The notes beneath the pieces are model-generated. The model had not been told where the DNA came from. It was given only the letters and a program-made list of their open reading frames with translations, and ran no database searches. DNA of 64,000 bases from Maridesulfovibrio sp. GTDB taxonomy: Bacteria > Desulfobacterota > Desulfovibrionia > Desulfovibrionales > Desulfovibrionaceae. This document shows positions 34,947 to 43,830 of the stretch, piece after piece (within the stretch, counting starts at the first letter, position 1; every line of letters starts with the position of its first letter). Made by a program: the position numbers and the translations under genes. The stretch lies in NCBI RefSeq assembly GCF_963677005.1, contig NZ_OY781616.1, forward strand, positions 3,892,501 to 3,956,500, written 5' to 3'.

Positions 34947-35276
34947 ATGGGTTCGTTCTTTTTTAGCTTTATTGATTTGATTATTTTTGCATTGTACTTT
35001 TATCTTTTTGGAGTTCAAGTGAGCTGTCCAATATGTGGCAGAGATCAGCGTGCTTTAACATACAAACAATTTGGTGTTATCCTCATTGTCTTGAATGTTT
35101 TTTCGTTTTTATTAGACTCATTCAATGACGAAGCGTTGTTTAGTTATATTGATATTATATTTTGGATACTTCCTGTGTATTTTCTTTTTCGTAGCCCTTC
35201 TTTTTTTTGTAGGCATTGCTTAAAAGAAATGCCGCTAAAAGATTGTCAGCTGTTAAATAAGCCTTTATTTTACTGA
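34947..35276 (+). CDS. Family B two-CxxC membrane protein, putative immunity (cassette 13)
   Basis: 109 aa, one residue different from 24520-24849. Helix, CPIC, helices, CRHC, KDCQLLNKPLFY end. The whole tail-plus-immunity block of roughly 620 bp is duplicated between cassettes 2 and 13. Confidence 0.72.
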   Translation: MGSFFFSFIDLIIFALYFYLFGVQVSCPICGRDQRALTYKQFGVILIVLNVFSFLLDSFNDEALFSYIDIIFWILPVYFLFRSPSFFCRHCLKEMPLKDCQLLNKPLFY

Positions 35277-35283
35277 CAAATAT

Positions 35284-35320
35284 ACAGGCCCCGGACATTC
35301 AGTTCGGGGTCGATTATTTT
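35284..35320 (+). terminator. Cassette terminator, type 2
   Basis: CCCCGGAC/GTTCGGGG stem plus T-rich tail. Confidence 0.84.
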
Positions 35321-35357
35321 TTGACAGCCCATTCAACCTGTTTTTTGGACAACTCGC

Positions 35358-35612
35358 CTGATCCATTTCGGATACCGCGAATACGACCCTGTCAGCGGGA
35401 GGTTTATTTCTCCCGATCCGCTGGGCTATGCAGGCGGGGATGATGCTATAAAATTTGGATCATATGTCAGTGCTGAGAAACGGGAGATTTTTACCAACAT
35501 GGTTGAGGAAGATGATAATGACGTCGCTCAAAAGTTTTAGTATAATTTTCGTTAACAGTGGCAAGAAGTTAAAGATTGTTATGATGGCTTTAATGCGAAA
35601 TATAAGAAATAA
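35358..35612 (+). pseudogene. Orphan cassette 14: decayed toxin tail
   Basis: The core remnant and family B lead (DDAIKFGSYVSAEKREIFTN) are followed by a shortened, degenerate tail with in-frame stops at 35538 and about 35553, then more same-frame sequence resembling the end of cassette 11 (FNAKYKK). The hydrophobic Gly-rich segment is lost. Confidence 0.75.
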
Positions 35613-35614
35613 AA

Positions 35615-35929
35615 ATGACCAGTAAAGAGCTAAGTACTGTCGTATTTGTCCTAACCTTGATTTACTGCATTTTTTTTAGAAAAAAAATAAAATGTCCAGA
35701 GTGTAAAAATGAAATTAAAACAGCCACGTATGCACAACTTGGTTCGGTGTCATTATTCATAATTGGATCTGACATAGTTTATGATTTTGTTACAGGAAAT
35801 AGTATCAATTATTACCTGGAAACGCTGTTCCTAACTCCGGCTCTTTACTATCTATCTTCAGAACCAAAATTTTATTGCCGTCATTGCATGAAAGGTGTTC
35901 CCTTCAGGAAGGAATATATTATCAAATAG
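35615..35929 (+). CDS. Family B two-CxxC membrane protein, putative immunity (cassette 14)
   Basis: 104 aa, nearly identical to 33463-33777 (a few conservative changes). Intact although the toxin tail in front is decayed, consistent with selection for the downstream gene rather than the toxin. It lacks the usual type 2 terminator. Confidence 0.72.
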   Translation: MTSKELSTVVFVLTLIYCIFFRKKIKCPECKNEIKTATYAQLGSVSLFIIGSDIVYDFVTGNSINYYLETLFLTPALYYLSSEPKFYCRHCMKGVPFRKEYIIK

Positions 35930-36019
35930 ATTTACAGGCCAAAGAGGCGATAAATAAGATTTAGTATATTTATCAGGTCTATTTTATACTACTCCTAAAA
36001 TACATAAAAAGGATTTTCA

Positions 36020-36328
36020 ATGATGAGAGTTGTGATCGTTGCTATCGTTCTAGTTTGTTACACCGTTTTACTGATCATATATACATCTCATTTTAAAAAA
36101 GAAATCACCTGTTCAAATTGCGATCATAAATATATCGTTATCCCTAAACGTATTTTTGCGTATATGACTTTTTTGCAGGCTGCAGGTTTAACGGTGGGGA
36201 TTATTCTCCTACACGATTTCAGTAGCTTGGTGATTTGTGCTTATCTTGCCATACTAGGATGTTACTACCTGTGCAAAAAGGATGGCTATAAATGCTATAG
36301 CTGCAAAACGATAAACCATCTTCCCTAA
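36020..36328 (+). CDS. Family C two-CxxC membrane protein at the array end
   Basis: 102 aa: N-terminal helix, CSNCDHKYIVIPKRIF, two hydrophobic segments and YKCYSCKTINHLP. Starts at ATG 36020 with AAAAGG upstream. There is no toxin tail or core remnant in the 90 bp before it, so this is a solitary immunity-like gene. It marks the end of the array; housekeeping genes resume 140 bp later. Confidence 0.7.
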   Translation: MMRVVIVAIVLVCYTVLLIIYTSHFKKEITCSNCDHKYIVIPKRIFAYMTFLQAAGLTVGIILLHDFSSLVICAYLAILGCYYLCKKDGYKCYSCKTINHLP

Positions 36329-36469
36329 ACCGCCATATTTCGGTTCTGGATAAATTCACAGTGCGAAACTCCGCCGCAGAGTGCTCAACAATCGAAAATG
36401 GAGTAGGGCAATTGTTATACCCAGGCGGATTTTGTTGCGGTTTGCGGGAAATGCAGGTACAGCCGCCCC

Positions 36470-37531
36470 ATGAACAGACAGTATGACGCTTTGGCCCTCT
36501 TTTCCGGGGGGCTCGACAGTATTTTGGCCAGCAGGGTCATTCAGGATCAGGGACTCAAGGTGCTGGGGCTGCATTTTATTACTCCTTTTTTCGGCAGCCC
36601 GGAGAAGATTCCGCATTGGGAAAAAATCTATGGTGTGGAAATCATCCCCATAGATATCAGCGAAAAATTTATTCAGATGCTTCTGGACGGCCCGGACCAC
36701 GGCATGGGCAAGCTTGTCAATCCGTGCGTGGACTGCAAGATCATGATGATCAGCCATGCCAAATCGCTTTTGGAAAGTTACGGGGCCAAATTCATCATTT
36801 CCGGAGAAGTCACCGGACAGCGGCCCATGTCCCAGCGCCCGCCAACCCTGAACGCAATACGCAACAGTTCCGGTTCGGCCGATGTGCTTTTGCGTCCCCT
36901 TTGCGCCCAGTCCCAGCCCATTACCCCCATGGAGGAATCCGGGCTGGTGGATCGCGAAAAACTGCCCAATATTTTTGGGCGCGGTCGTAAAACACAGCTT
37001 GAGATGGCCAGACAGTACGGCTTTTCCGAAATACCGACTCCCGCAGGCGGCTGCAAATTGACCGAGGTTGAGAATGCGGCCCGATTCTACCCGCTGCTGC
37101 GCAGGCTGGAACGTGCGGATGTGAATTCCTTCCGTCTCGCCATTACCGGGCGTCAGTACTGGGCCGGGAACAAGCTGATGGCTATCGGCCGGAACCGCAA
37201 TGACAATGAACGGATTGAAGATCTGTTTGAAACCGGCGATTACATGTTCGAGGTGCGCGGATTCCCCGGCCCCCTGAGTGTGGGACGGGCTTTTCTCGGA
37301 GAGGAGTGGAGCGGACAGGAAGTTCTTGATGCCGCCGCGCTTACCGCATCCTTTTCCCCCAAAGCCGTTGCCTCCGGGGAGGCGGTCCATGTTGCTGTTA
37401 TCGGTCCTTCCGGTGAATCGGTTGTTACCGTTGAACCTGCACGGGAAACAAGTTCCGGTTTTGCCCTTCCAGATCTGGAGGGGTTGAAGGAATGGAAGAA
37501 ATCCCGCGATAAAAACAAATTGTCCGGTTGA
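36470..37531 (+). CDS. PP-loop ATPase, tRNA thiolation-like (MnmA/ThiI-related)
   Basis: This 353-aa cytoplasmic protein has the PP-loop pyrophosphatase motif FSGGLDSILASR at residues 11-22, a Cys pair in NPCVDCKIMM (about residue 85-94) and SGEVTGQRPMSQR, all seen in tRNA 2-thiouridylase or 4-thiouridine synthase-like enzymes. A third conserved Cys is in TPAGGCKLTE. The C-terminal part (about 200-353) is not typical MnmA. It most likely activates a tRNA base by adenylation before sulfur transfer, but the exact position modified is unknown. It is 93 bp upstream of the CaCA antiporter. Confidence 0.78.
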   Translation: MNRQYDALALFSGGLDSILASRVIQDQGLKVLGLHFITPFFGSPEKIPHWEKIYGVEIIPIDISEKFIQMLLDGPDHGMGKLVNPCVDCKIMMISHAKSLLESYGAKFIISGEVTGQRPMSQRPPTLNAIRNSSGSADVLLRPLCAQSQPITPMEESGLVDREKLPNIFGRGRKTQLEMARQYGFSEIPTPAGGCKLTEVENAARFYPLLRRLERADVNSFRLAITGRQYWAGNKLMAIGRNRNDNERIEDLFETGDYMFEVRGFPGPLSVGRAFLGEEWSGQEVLDAAALTASFSPKAVASGEAVHVAVIGPSGESVVTVEPARETSSGFALPDLEGLKEWKKSRDKNKLSG

Positions 37532-37624
37532 TTGTTTCCGGCAGGCCTGCGATTATCCGGTCGCACTGTTTGCCAAACCGTCAGTCCCGGCCGGTCCGCC
37601 GGAGTCTTTACAGCAAGAGGTAAC

Positions 37625-38569
37625 ATGCTGATCAATATTGCCCTTTTTGTCCTCAGTATTTTTCTGCTCTGGTTCGGTGCGGACTGGATTGTCGAATCCG
37701 CATCAGCCGTAGCCCGCAAATACAAGGTTTCCGATCTGGTCATCGGTTTGACCATAGTGGCCTTCGGCACGTCCGCGCCCGAATTTCTTGTCACGATCAC
37801 GGCGGCTTTCAAAGGCATGTCCGATATATCCCTTTCCAACGTGGTCGGATCGAACATCTTCAATCTGGGATTCATTCTCGGGCTGATGGCGCTGATAAAG
37901 CCGCTCCCCACGAACCGCTCCCTGGCCCTGCGCGATACGCCGCTGCTGCTTGGCACTACCGCATTGATCCTCGGCCTGGCCTGGTTCGACAAGCTGGACC
38001 GGTCCGCAGGAATAATGCTTCTGGCCATTCTCGGCACTTATATCGGGTATCTGCTGGTCCACAGCAAAAGGGCGGCCGGAGTTCTTTCCGGGATCATACC
38101 GGAAGCGGAAGAGCAGTCTGAAGAACTTACCACCATGGTCTGGATCAAGATGCTGGCCGGATTCGTGGGCATAGCTCTGGGCGGGGAGTTCATGGTTGAT
38201 TCCGCTTCCTCCATAGCCCGGCATTTCGGTGTTTCCAACTGGGTTATCGGCATGACCATTGTTGCCGCCGGGACCTCGCTTCCGGAGCTTGTAACCTGTC
38301 TGGCCGCGTCACTAAAAGGCCGCAATGAAATGCTGCTCGGCAATCTCATCGGCAGCGATTTTTTCAATTTTGCCGGAGTGCTCGGACTGACCTGCCTGTT
38401 GCGTCCGCTGGAAGTTTCTCCCGATGCCCTGCCTGGACTGGCCGTTCTGGTAGGTATGGTCGGGCTGGTGCTTTTTTTCATCCGCACGGGCTGGAAAGTC
38501 TCCAGACTTGAAGGCGGAATACTTGTCCTGCTGAGCCTTGCACGCTGGGCTCATGATTTCATGCGCTAG
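37625..38569 (+). CDS. Calcium/sodium antiporter, CaCA family (YrbG-like)
   Basis: This 314-aa inner-membrane antiporter has about ten membrane helices in two inverted halves, each with the ion-binding alpha repeat: VAFGTSAPEFLVT near residue 50 and VAAGTSLPELVTC near residue 215. Each is followed by GSNIFNLGF and GSDFFNFAG. The ATG at 37625 has AGAGG upstream; an in-frame extension to 37532 lacks a good ribosome site and is hydrophilic. Expected role: calcium or sodium exchange across the inner membrane. Confidence 0.92.
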   Translation: MLINIALFVLSIFLLWFGADWIVESASAVARKYKVSDLVIGLTIVAFGTSAPEFLVTITAAFKGMSDISLSNVVGSNIFNLGFILGLMALIKPLPTNRSLALRDTPLLLGTTALILGLAWFDKLDRSAGIMLLAILGTYIGYLLVHSKRAAGVLSGIIPEAEEQSEELTTMVWIKMLAGFVGIALGGEFMVDSASSIARHFGVSNWVIGMTIVAAGTSLPELVTCLAASLKGRNEMLLGNLIGSDFFNFAGVLGLTCLLRPLEVSPDALPGLAVLVGMVGLVLFFIRTGWKVSRLEGGILVLLSLARWAHDFMR

Positions 38570-38724
38570 TTTTCCGACATTGACCTTTGGCTGCGGTGTC
38601 TTATTTGGCCTTTGGGATTTCTTATTGGCTAAAATAGTTCGCCCGATTTTTTCAGGCTATCCTGTTGCCCGTCTTTTTGTTTTTCAATTGCCGTTGCCAC
38701 GGTCCAAAATGAAGCGAGAATAAA

Positions 38725-39576
38725 ATGCTGCCCATAACCATAGATCCAGAGCTCTGCAAAGCGGACGAACTGTGCGTTCGCGAATGTCCCCTGTCCGTGC
38801 TTACGGTGGATGAGAAGGGCAAGCCGCCGGTGGTGCACCCGAAGAAAACCGGCCATTGCATCAACTGCGGGCATTGCGCCGCAATCTGTCCGGTTAATGC
38901 CATAACCATCAATGCCTTTGCCGAGCAGCCCTCGGAACCATTCAAAGCCGGTTCACTGCCGGAATATACTGAAGTGGAAACGTTGATCAAAAGCCGCCGT
39001 TCAGTGCGCCGTTTCAAGGATAAGGAACTTGATATGGACACGATTGCAGAGCTTGTTCATCTTTCCGCATACGCTCCATCCGGTCATAATGCCCAGCCTG
39101 TTTCATGGACGGTTATCGATAAGGCGGAGAAAGTGCAGGAACTGGCTGCGGTTATTGTCGAGTGGATGGAGGAGATGGCCGTTCGGCATGACCCGCTATC
39201 CGATAAGCTTTTTCTGCCCGGACTGGTGAATGCTTTCAGGAAGGGCAAAGACCATATCTGCAGGAATGCTCCGGCGCTGGCCGCCGCCTGGGCTCCCGTC
39301 AACGGCATTACCCCTCAGGCAGACACCGTTCTGTCCACCGGCTATATGGAGCTGGTTGCCCACGCCAGAGGAATAGGGGCCTGCTGGGCCGGATATCTGG
39401 TTCTGGCCGCTGCCTACAGCGAAAAAGTGCGTTCTTTTTTGGGGGTGCCGGAGGGGCACATGATTTACGGGGCACTGATGCTCGGGTATCCGGCTGTTAA
39501 GTACAGGAATCTACCGCCCCGGCATAAGGCCGAAGGAGAAAGATCGGACGGTCTGACTGTTTTCAAGGCCTGTTGA
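38725..39576 (+). CDS. Ferredoxin-nitroreductase fusion protein
   Basis: 283 aa. The N-terminus (1-65) is a 2[4Fe-4S] ferredoxin domain with CKADELCVRECPLS and CINCGHCAAICPVNA. The rest is an FMN-dependent nitroreductase domain with the phosphate-binding RRSVRRFKDKELD and YAPSGHNAQPVSW, ending with GYPAVKYRNLPPR. Such fusions are common in anaerobes and reduce unknown substrates with electrons passed from the Fe-S clusters. Start ATG 38725, single gene. Confidence 0.93.
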   Translation: MLPITIDPELCKADELCVRECPLSVLTVDEKGKPPVVHPKKTGHCINCGHCAAICPVNAITINAFAEQPSEPFKAGSLPEYTEVETLIKSRRSVRRFKDKELDMDTIAELVHLSAYAPSGHNAQPVSWTVIDKAEKVQELAAVIVEWMEEMAVRHDPLSDKLFLPGLVNAFRKGKDHICRNAPALAAAWAPVNGITPQADTVLSTGYMELVAHARGIGACWAGYLVLAAAYSEKVRSFLGVPEGHMIYGALMLGYPAVKYRNLPPRHKAEGERSDGLTVFKAC

Positions 39577-39644
39577 TGATGGAATTAGCCAGTGTCCTTG
39601 GTGCCTTTTAGGTAATTAAAATGAAATCTTAAAGTTATATAGGG

Positions 39645-39830
39645 ATTCCAAAGGGGATTATCCCCTTTGGCTGCCAGCGGCTAAATCCGTTTATCAGAAG
39701 CGCGAAGCGCATCAAATCCAGTGTCTTAATATATTTTTGCGGATTATAGAAAAAGCCATGTTTGCAAAAGGGTTTAAGGCCCCCGGCAGGCCTTGTAGCC
39801 GTTAGGCGAGAAGCTTTGTTTCGAGTCTTA
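39645..39830. repeat. Dispersed intergenic element, copy 2
   Basis: Contains CCAAAGGGGAT-T-ATCCCCTTTGG as a perfect hairpin (39648-39670), AAGCGCGAAGCGCATC (39699-39714) and CTTTGTTTCGAGTCTTA (39814-39830), the reverse complements of blocks in copy 1 (10674-10770). Between convergent genes; the hairpin could terminate transcription in both directions. Confidence 0.7.
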
Positions 39831-39891
39831 CGGAAACACGAGAGCATAGGTGTCGCCGAAGGCATTGCGTGGTGGGATATTCGCGGTATTT

Positions 39892-40386
39892 TTATGTATC
39901 CGTTTTTTTGCCGGGCATGAAGGCTGTGCGCAGAAATCCGGGGGTGAACAGCAGAAACGGGTTCTTGACCAGTGTCTCGGGCATGACGTGATACCAGCGA
40001 TAGCCCAATCCTCGGTATAGTTTTTGGGCATGGGCTCCGTACCCGGCTCTTCTGGCCGCCCATACCGCAGCATCCCGCTGGCAGCGGGAGGAGGCAACTG
40101 TCTTGAAAATCTTTTCACTGAACCCTTTGTCCGCGAGCATTTTCCTGATGCGCAGGTATTCCCGGTAGCGGCTGATTATGTCTGCCACCGAGAAAAAGGC
40201 CCCGGTTATCCAGCTTAGGGCGATTGCTCCGGCGCTGAGGCAGCCGAGGCTGTGCCCGTCCCGGTAGAATTCAAATGCGATCCAGGTCAGGGTTACGGCC
40301 ATTCCGATGCAGAGCCCCAGAACAAAATGGGGCAGGGGGGCCACCCGAAGACATTCGTATTTTTGCAGCGCAAGGTTTTTCAACAT
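39892..40386 (-). CDS. Small membrane protein, unknown
   Basis: 164 aa with two hydrophobic segments near the N-terminus (about 18-40 and 50-70) and a basic C-terminal domain with RCQRDAAVWAARRAGYG and HVMPETLVKNPFLLFTPGFL. I do not recognise the family. It lies 49 bp downstream of the hybrid kinase gene on the same strand and may be co-transcribed with it. Confidence 0.7.
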   Translation of the reverse strand: MLKNLALQKYECLRVAPLPHFVLGLCIGMAVTLTWIAFEFYRDGHSLGCLSAGAIALSWITGAFFSVADIISRYREYLRIRKMLADKGFSEKIFKTVASSRCQRDAAVWAARRAGYGAHAQKLYRGLGYRWYHVMPETLVKNPFLLFTPGFLRTAFMPGKKTDT

Positions 40387-40435
40387 ATCGGTTAAGCCTC
40401 GTTCCGGGACGGTTTCCTGATCCCGGTCAATGTAA

Positions 40436-43400
40436 TCAAGCCTTGTTTTTTGCCGCCAGGGCCAGTTCTGCGAGCAGATCTTCCACGTTGAAGGGTTTTA
40501 CAATGCGGGCGTCCATTCCGCTTTCCATGCACTTTTCTCTGAACTCTTTGCCCGCATTGGCGGAAAGTGCCACAATCCGTACCGGATAATGGAGCTTGCG
40601 TATTGCGGATGCGGCCTCGAAACCGTCCATGACCGGCATCTGGATATCCATGAAAATGATGTCGAAGTCATCCGAAGCGGTGAAGGCATCCACACAGTCC
40701 TTCCCGTTTTCAACAATCAGATAATCGGTTATCCCGTTTTTTTCGAAAATCTTGCGTAGCAGTATCTGATTCATCCTGCTGTCCTCGGCCACCAGAACCT
40801 TTACACCTGAAATATCCTGTGCCGGGGCTTCTTCAACCGGAGTGTTTTCATCCGCTGCTTCAAGTGCAGGCGAGCATTCACGCAGTTGCAGAACAAAGGA
40901 GAAGGAAGCTCCTCCTTCCTCATTGTTCCGGGCGGTAAGCTCCCCGCCCATGAGTTTTACAAGCCGACTGCATATTGCGAGTCCAAGCCCGGTTCCGCCG
41001 TATTTGCGGCTTATTGACGGGTCCGCCTGTACGAACGATTTGAAGAGCGATTCAACTTCGGACTCGGGCAGGCCGATTCCCGTATCTGCCACCTCGAACC
41101 GGATTTCAACCTTCCCTGAAGAATCTGTTTTGCCGCTTCCGGCGCACCTGAGCATCACCCTGCCGGTATCGGTAAATTTGATGGCGTTACCCAGAAGGTT
41201 CGTAAGTATCTGCCTTAGTCTTAGGCTGTCCATCCTGACACATTGCGGTATATCGGCAGTTTCGAGCAGAAGTTCAATCTTTTTGTTGGTGGCTCCGATG
41301 TCCATGATATCGCGCATTTCTTTGAGGAAGGCCGGGAGATCCAGATCCTCCTCGCTCAGTTCCATGTGTACGGAATCAAGCTTGGAAAAATCCAGTATGT
41401 CATTGACGATAATCAGCAGACTGTCCACGGAGGATTTGATCAGGCGCAGGTTGTCCTGCTGTTCCGGAGTGAGCTCAGAGTGTTGGAGCAGCTGCACCAT
41501 TCCTTTGATGGCGTTCATCGGTGTTCTGAACTCGTGACTCATGTTGGCCAGAAAATGTCCTTTTGCCTCATTGGCTTTCTGGGCCTGTTCGCGGCTGATG
41601 CGCAGCTCGTTTTCCACTCGTTTGAGTTCGGATATGTCTTCTACTGTGGAGAGGACCATCCCCCAGGAGTCTTCGTGGCCGGGGACGATATTGCAGTTTA
41701 TGATCAGGAATTGCGTTTTGCCGTCATCCCGGACAAGCTGTATTTCACTCCTGTGCTTGGTCAGGCCGGAAGCGAAATCAAGAAATACTGTTCTGAAGAA
41801 GCGCCAGCCCTGTTCGGTAACGTAGGGGGCAAATCCGTTATCAATGTTTACCTTTCCGTCGCGGGAAGTCAGAATCTGTATGGCGAGGTTGTTGGAATCG
41901 ATTACTTTGATCAGTTCTACGCATTCAACCACCCTGCCCATATCAGGCAGTATTTTTCCCCTGATGTCTTCAGGTGTTCCGTCGCTGTGGGAATCGAAAA
42001 AAGTTTTGACCTGCGAGAGATCAAGTTCCCACAGTGCAACCGGGGAGTTATCAAAAAGAGAACGCAGTCTTTTCTGGTTTTTTTCGCTTTCAGCCTCCGC
42101 CAGCCTGCGGCCTGTTATGTCGACCACAAATCCTTCCAGATAGGCGGGGAAACCCGGAGCTCCGCTGACCATCCTGAAGTCGCGGGAAGTCCATACGCTT
42201 GTGCCGTCCTTACGTTTGCATTCCACTTCGAACGCAGATACCTGCCCGGAAGCCTTGAGAAATGAAATCCCCCCGTACCAGTCTTCCGGGTTGGTATACA
42301 CCTCGGTTCGTACGTCGTTTACCGCTTTTATGAGGTCCTGCTGATTTTCGTATCCCAGGATGTGGGCCAGAGCGGCGTTGGCCGTTATGTACCTGCCTTC
42401 CAACGTTGTCTGAAATATTCCCACCGGCGCGTTATCAAAAATTTCCCGGTAGCGTATTTCAGCCCGTTTGCGCAGTGCATCAGCCAGCCTGCGGTTTTGT
42501 ATTTCCTCCTCAAGCTTTTCTTTCTGTGCATTTATTTCAGTTTCGCGCAGGCTCGCTTCATGCGCTTTTGTTTCGAAAATCTGGCGTCTCAATATGGTGC
42601 GGATAAGAAGGAAGCATCCAAGGGAAATGGCTATGAAAATGAAGATTGCTATGAGAAGGTGCGAGCGCATGCTCAGGGAACCGAAGAGGCGATCTTCCTC
42701 TACCAGTGAGATTATACTCGTGGATGTTCCCTGAACAGGAGAAGAAATTGCAAGATAGTCGTGGTCCTGATCCTCGGCTTCAAGAACCGTCATTCCCTGC
42801 CAATCCTGCAGAGCGTCCATGAGCAGGAAATTTCCGCTCTCGCGGGCCGAGGAAGTGGATATGGCTACAACAGCATCGCCTATGCGCAGGAAATCGCTGC
42901 CGATCGAAGGGGACAGGGTCATGTTTTCAAGACTGCGGTGCATGCTTTCGATGCGTATCCAGCCGACAACGGAACCGGATCTTCCGTCTGCAACTCTGAC
43001 CGGGACACTTGTGACCATATTCAGCACTCCGGCCGATTCGCCGCATGAAAATACCGGCTGATTCTTTGCCGCGAACTGTTCATAGCCGCTGTAGCCCCTT
43101 AAGAGCAGGCAGTCGCTGTCGGTATCTATAATCAACCTTCCGGTCTGATCAAGAAGGCCTATGCGGGAAAACACCTGCTCATTTCCAACCATGGACTCAT
43201 TCAGAGTTCTGGCAAAATCGTCACAAACCTTGTTTATAAGTTCAGCGGAGATTTCCTTTTCCGGGGAGCTGTTGTCACTTTCAACGATCAGTTCTTTTAT
43301 CGCCTTGTCTGCTGCGAGTTTTTTTAGTTCGGTCTTTCTGCCGGAGAAGAAAAAACTCACCGCCATGGCCCGCTTGGCTGATTCTCCGGCAAAAAGTTTT

Positions 43401-43561
43401 TCTGCCGTGTTCTGCAGCTGCAACTGGGAGTTGTAGCCGGACCACAGTGCAATACCAACCAGCCCTGTAAACAGGATCAGGGCGCTGATAAGAAAAAGTT
43501 TGTACCTTGAATTGTCGGTTATGCCTTTTTCCCGGACATTCTTTTTGGATTCAGTTGTCAA
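40436..43561 (-). CDS. Hybrid sensor histidine kinase with dual PAS and receiver domains
   Basis: This 1041-aa membrane kinase has an N-terminal helix (about 18-38), a periplasmic sensor of roughly 260 residues (double-Cache-like), a second helix (about 305-325) and a short coiled coil. Two PAS domains follow (about 365-490 and 500-630), then HisKA with ANMSHEFRTPMNAIKGMV (His about 677), HATPase_c (N-box LTNLLGNAIKFTDTG, G-box [14 protein letters not shown]) and a C-terminal receiver (VKVLVAEDSRMNQ, phospho-acceptor in IIFMDIQMPVMDG). It is typical of a phosphorelay sensor. No partner regulator is adjacent. The ligand is unknown. Confidence 0.94.
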   Translation of the reverse strand: MTTESKKNVREKGITDNSRYKLFLISALILFTGLVGIALWSGYNSQLQLQNTAEKLFAGESAKRAMAVSFFFSGRKTELKKLAADKAIKELIVESDNSSPEKEISAELINKVCDDFARTLNESMVGNEQVFSRIGLLDQTGRLIIDTDSDCLLLRGYSGYEQFAAKNQPVFSCGESAGVLNMVTSVPVRVADGRSGSVVGWIRIESMHRSLENMTLSPSIGSDFLRIGDAVVAISTSSARESGNFLLMDALQDWQGMTVLEAEDQDHDYLAISSPVQGTSTSIISLVEEDRLFGSLSMRSHLLIAIFIFIAISLGCFLLIRTILRRQIFETKAHEASLRETEINAQKEKLEEEIQNRRLADALRKRAEIRYREIFDNAPVGIFQTTLEGRYITANAALAHILGYENQQDLIKAVNDVRTEVYTNPEDWYGGISFLKASGQVSAFEVECKRKDGTSVWTSRDFRMVSGAPGFPAYLEGFVVDITGRRLAEAESEKNQKRLRSLFDNSPVALWELDLSQVKTFFDSHSDGTPEDIRGKILPDMGRVVECVELIKVIDSNNLAIQILTSRDGKVNIDNGFAPYVTEQGWRFFRTVFLDFASGLTKHRSEIQLVRDDGKTQFLIINCNIVPGHEDSWGMVLSTVEDISELKRVENELRISREQAQKANEAKGHFLANMSHEFRTPMNAIKGMVQLLQHSELTPEQQDNLRLIKSSVDSLLIIVNDILDFSKLDSVHMELSEEDLDLPAFLKEMRDIMDIGATNKKIELLLETADIPQCVRMDSLRLRQILTNLLGNAIKFTDTGRVMLRCAGSGKTDSSGKVEIRFEVADTGIGLPESEVESLFKSFVQADPSISRKYGGTGLGLAICSRLVKLMGGELTARNNEEGGASFSFVLQLRECSPALEAADENTPVEEAPAQDISGVKVLVAEDSRMNQILLRKIFEKNGITDYLIVENGKDCVDAFTASDDFDIIFMDIQMPVMDGFEAASAIRKLHYPVRIVALSANAGKEFREKCMESGMDARIVKPFNVEDLLAELALAAKNKA

Positions 43562-43773
43562 TGGGCATACCTTTCGTCTGCATGTCTTCCCGTGATTTCA
43601 TCTTACGGCTGTCTCTGTTGCCGTGTTGTGCCTGAATGTAACTATGTTCAAGATATATTAAAACAGAGAAATGTAAAAGAGAACATCCTGAACACTATGT
43701 CTAAAATATGTAATAAATACAGCTTATTCCATCTGATCTGTTTCGCAGAGCTTTTTGAGTTACTTTTTTAGTT

Positions 43774-43792
43774 GACAATGAATTTCATTTTC
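43774..43792 (+). promoter_or_regulatory. Putative Fur box and promoter of the DUF2325 gene
   Basis: GACAATGAATTTCATTTTC matches the classical 19-bp Fur box at 14 positions and has the AATGAA-T-TTCATT dyad. TTGACA (43772-43777) overlaps it as a possible -35 element. The gene starts 38 bp downstream. Iron control is inferred. Confidence 0.55.
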
Positions 43793-43830
43793 AATAAAAC
43801 TGAGTACAACCGAAACCAAAGGAGAATATC

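Noticed and set aside
23409..36328. CRISPR array or integron, given the regular repeats
   Set aside because: Repeats are 90-220 bp, coding, and separated by genes of differing length; no cas genes, integrase or attC-like sites seen.
20396..36328. Prophage or IS-mediated genomic island
   Set aside because: No transposase, integrase, terminal repeats or phage structural genes were found; tRNA-Pro is 15 kb away and not adjacent.
36356..37390. Long minus-strand frame opposite the PP-loop gene
   Set aside because: Antisense to a gene with clear PP-loop and Cys motifs; no domain of its own.
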